Shown here piece after piece: positions 63,299-64,000 of a DNA stretch of 64,000 nt. The number at the start of each line of letters is the position of its first letter. Positions within the stretch are counted from its first letter, which is position 1. The notes beneath the pieces are model-generated. The model was not told the DNA's origin. It ran no database searches and worked only from the letters and a program-made list of their open reading frames with translations. The position numbers and the translations under genes are program-made. The DNA comes from a bacterium. Its GTDB lineage: Bacteria; CAIWAD01. The stretch is taken from contig JAUIFJ010000004.1 in assembly GCA_030429345.1 (NCBI GenBank), forward strand, positions 62,001 to 126,000, read 5' to 3'.

Positions 63299-63760
63299 TC
63301 AGGCGGCCTGGTGCTCCAGTTTGGCAAGGAAATCGTTCCACTCGGAGCGATTCATCGTGCGGGCCACGCCCAGGGCCAGAGCCAGGCCATCAAAGGTCTG
63401 CTGCCGTTCGCAGAGGGCTACGATGCGGCGGATGTCCTCGTCATTGGGCGTGATACGCAGCGGATTGGCGGTGAACCATTGCTGGACATCGTCTTCGAAA
63501 TCGATGCCGCGCACAAGCACCCAGACGCCCTTCAAGTTGAAATATCTGGCCAGCCGATCAAGGACGCGAATGCTGGGGCTGTGATCCGGATCATTGAGAA
63601 TCGCCTGGACGCTGCCGACGCCGATGCCGGCCTGCTTGGCCAGGCGAATGATGCCGATGCCTTTTCCGCCCTCGGCCTGGTTCATCAATCGACGTAGCGT
63701 CCTGCCGATAGTGCTGTGGGCTTCACGGGCCTGGGAGTCGATGCGTTTGCGTTTGTGCAT
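63299..63760 (-). CDS. Small helix-turn-helix protein
   Basis: 153 residues if ATG 63760 is used; ATG 63808 would add 16 residues and the frame is open further. The middle carries GIIRLAKQAGIGVGSVQAILNDPDHSPSIRVLDRLARYFNL, a lambda-repressor-like HTH (about 45-85). The C-terminal part (DFEDDVQQWFTANPLRITPNDEDIRRI) is of unknown fold. It lies 46 bases from the AsmA-like gene and may be a transcription regulator. The upstream DNA is AT-richer than average. Confidence 0.6.
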   Translation of the reverse strand: MHKRKRIDSQAREAHSTIGRTLRRLMNQAEGGKGIGIIRLAKQAGIGVGSVQAILNDPDHSPSIRVLDRLARYFNLKGVWVLVRGIDFEDDVQQWFTANPLRITPNDEDIRRIVALCERQQTFDGLALALGVARTMNRSEWNDFLAKLEHQAA

Positions 63761-63882
63761 GGGCTCTGGTTCCTGCGAGGTTGCTGTGCGAGGAGGTGCC
63801 GGATTCATTCCAGTGATCAATGTTGAAACAGCAAAACTTTGGCCTGCCAAACAAGTTTCAGTGAAGATAAGCCGAAAAAGAT

Positions 63883-63903
63883 CCCTCTTGACTGCCAAGA
63901 GGG
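63883..63903 (-). terminator. Possible terminator at the right edge
   Basis: 8-bp stem CCCTCTTG/CAAGAGGG with a 5-base loop. On the minus strand it is followed by ATCTTTTTC. It may end a minus-strand gene lying beyond the window. The rest of 63761-64000 shows nothing recognisable. Confidence 0.4.
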
Positions 63904-64000
63904 GGCTGAAGCTGAAAAGATCGACCCGGATTCCCGCACATTCCAATAACTGTACGACCCTTCGCTTGTTCCCGGGCAAAGCGGAACTGTTGCCGTGCCG

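Overview
The window is chromosomal DNA from a GC-rich, diderm (Gram-negative-type) bacterium. Three features suggest a member or relative of the Fibrobacteres-Chlorobi-Bacteroidetes (FCB) radiation, probably one of its high-GC, mostly uncultured lineages: a PorV/PorQ-type outer-membrane barrel (2244-3275), several secreted proteins ending in a FlgD-like/type IX-style C-terminal sorting domain (2-2215, 27469-28308, 29023-30348), and a Wzi-like outer-membrane protein. I cannot name the phylum from the sequence alone. No rRNA, CRISPR array or insertion sequence was seen. One tRNA, Leu(UAG), is present.

Left part (1-10.6 kb): a secreted protein and its PorV-like neighbour are followed by a terminator and a palindromic dispersed repeat. 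Next is a run of metabolic genes starting with a lone bacterial-microcompartment vertex protein (EutN/CcmL). An ACT-domain protein with an encapsulation-peptide-like N-terminus and a DUF711/UPF0210 protein follow. After these come a nitrilase-superfamily amidase, a spermidine-synthase-like methyltransferase, an alpha/beta hydrolase, an SDR without the canonical catalytic Tyr/Lys, and rsgA.

10.6-13.5 kb is a small accessory island of somewhat lower GC next to tRNA-Leu. It holds a frameshifted DUF4160-like gene coupled to a DUF2442/HTH gene, a higBA toxin-antitoxin pair, a truncated second copy of the HTH segment, and a PD-(D/E)XK-like protein. The housekeeping set tig-clpP-clpX follows (13.56-16.84 kb).

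16.9-30.3 kb carries pirin, a secreted GH53 galactanase with starch-binding-like modules, a glyoxalase-fold protein, a large secreted lysyl-endopeptidase-like protease with four ~127-residue repeats, a nitronate-monooxygenase-like flavoprotein, gdhA, a CxxCH-containing secreted protein, a YceI protein and a PNGase F-like secreted glycoamidase.

30.4-62.2 kb is one large surface-polysaccharide locus. A tightly overlapping minus-strand operon (38.9 to 30.4 kb) has glycosyltransferases, a Wzy-like polymerase/ligase, an alpha/alpha-barrel protein, a DUF354 protein and Wzi. A flippase and a TylF-type methyltransferase diverge from it. The middle contains an FkbH phosphatase, a ChbG-type deacetylase, a kinase-methyltransferase fusion and a HAD-UbiA/DprE1/DprE2 set predicted to make polyprenyl-phosphoryl-D-arabinose. 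A second long minus-strand operon (58.3 to 48.9 kb) has a nonulosonic-acid module (NeuB, NeuA, aminotransferase, TIM-barrel isomerase), Gmd, two paralogous glycosyltransferases, FkbM and a second aminotransferase. Divergent from it are the initiating sugar transferase, a Gfo/Idh/MocA dehydrogenase, a hexapeptide N-acetyltransferase and a GNAT. The second aminotransferase, the dehydrogenase and the hexapeptide acetyltransferase fit the WbpE/WbpB/WbpD (UDP-diacetamido-uronic acid) pathway. The right edge has an AsmA-like membrane-anchored protein and a small HTH protein.

Across the window the palindrome GTATAC, often as CGTATACG, occurs far more often than base composition suggests, in more than one reading frame and also between genes. 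This points to a DNA-level signal.
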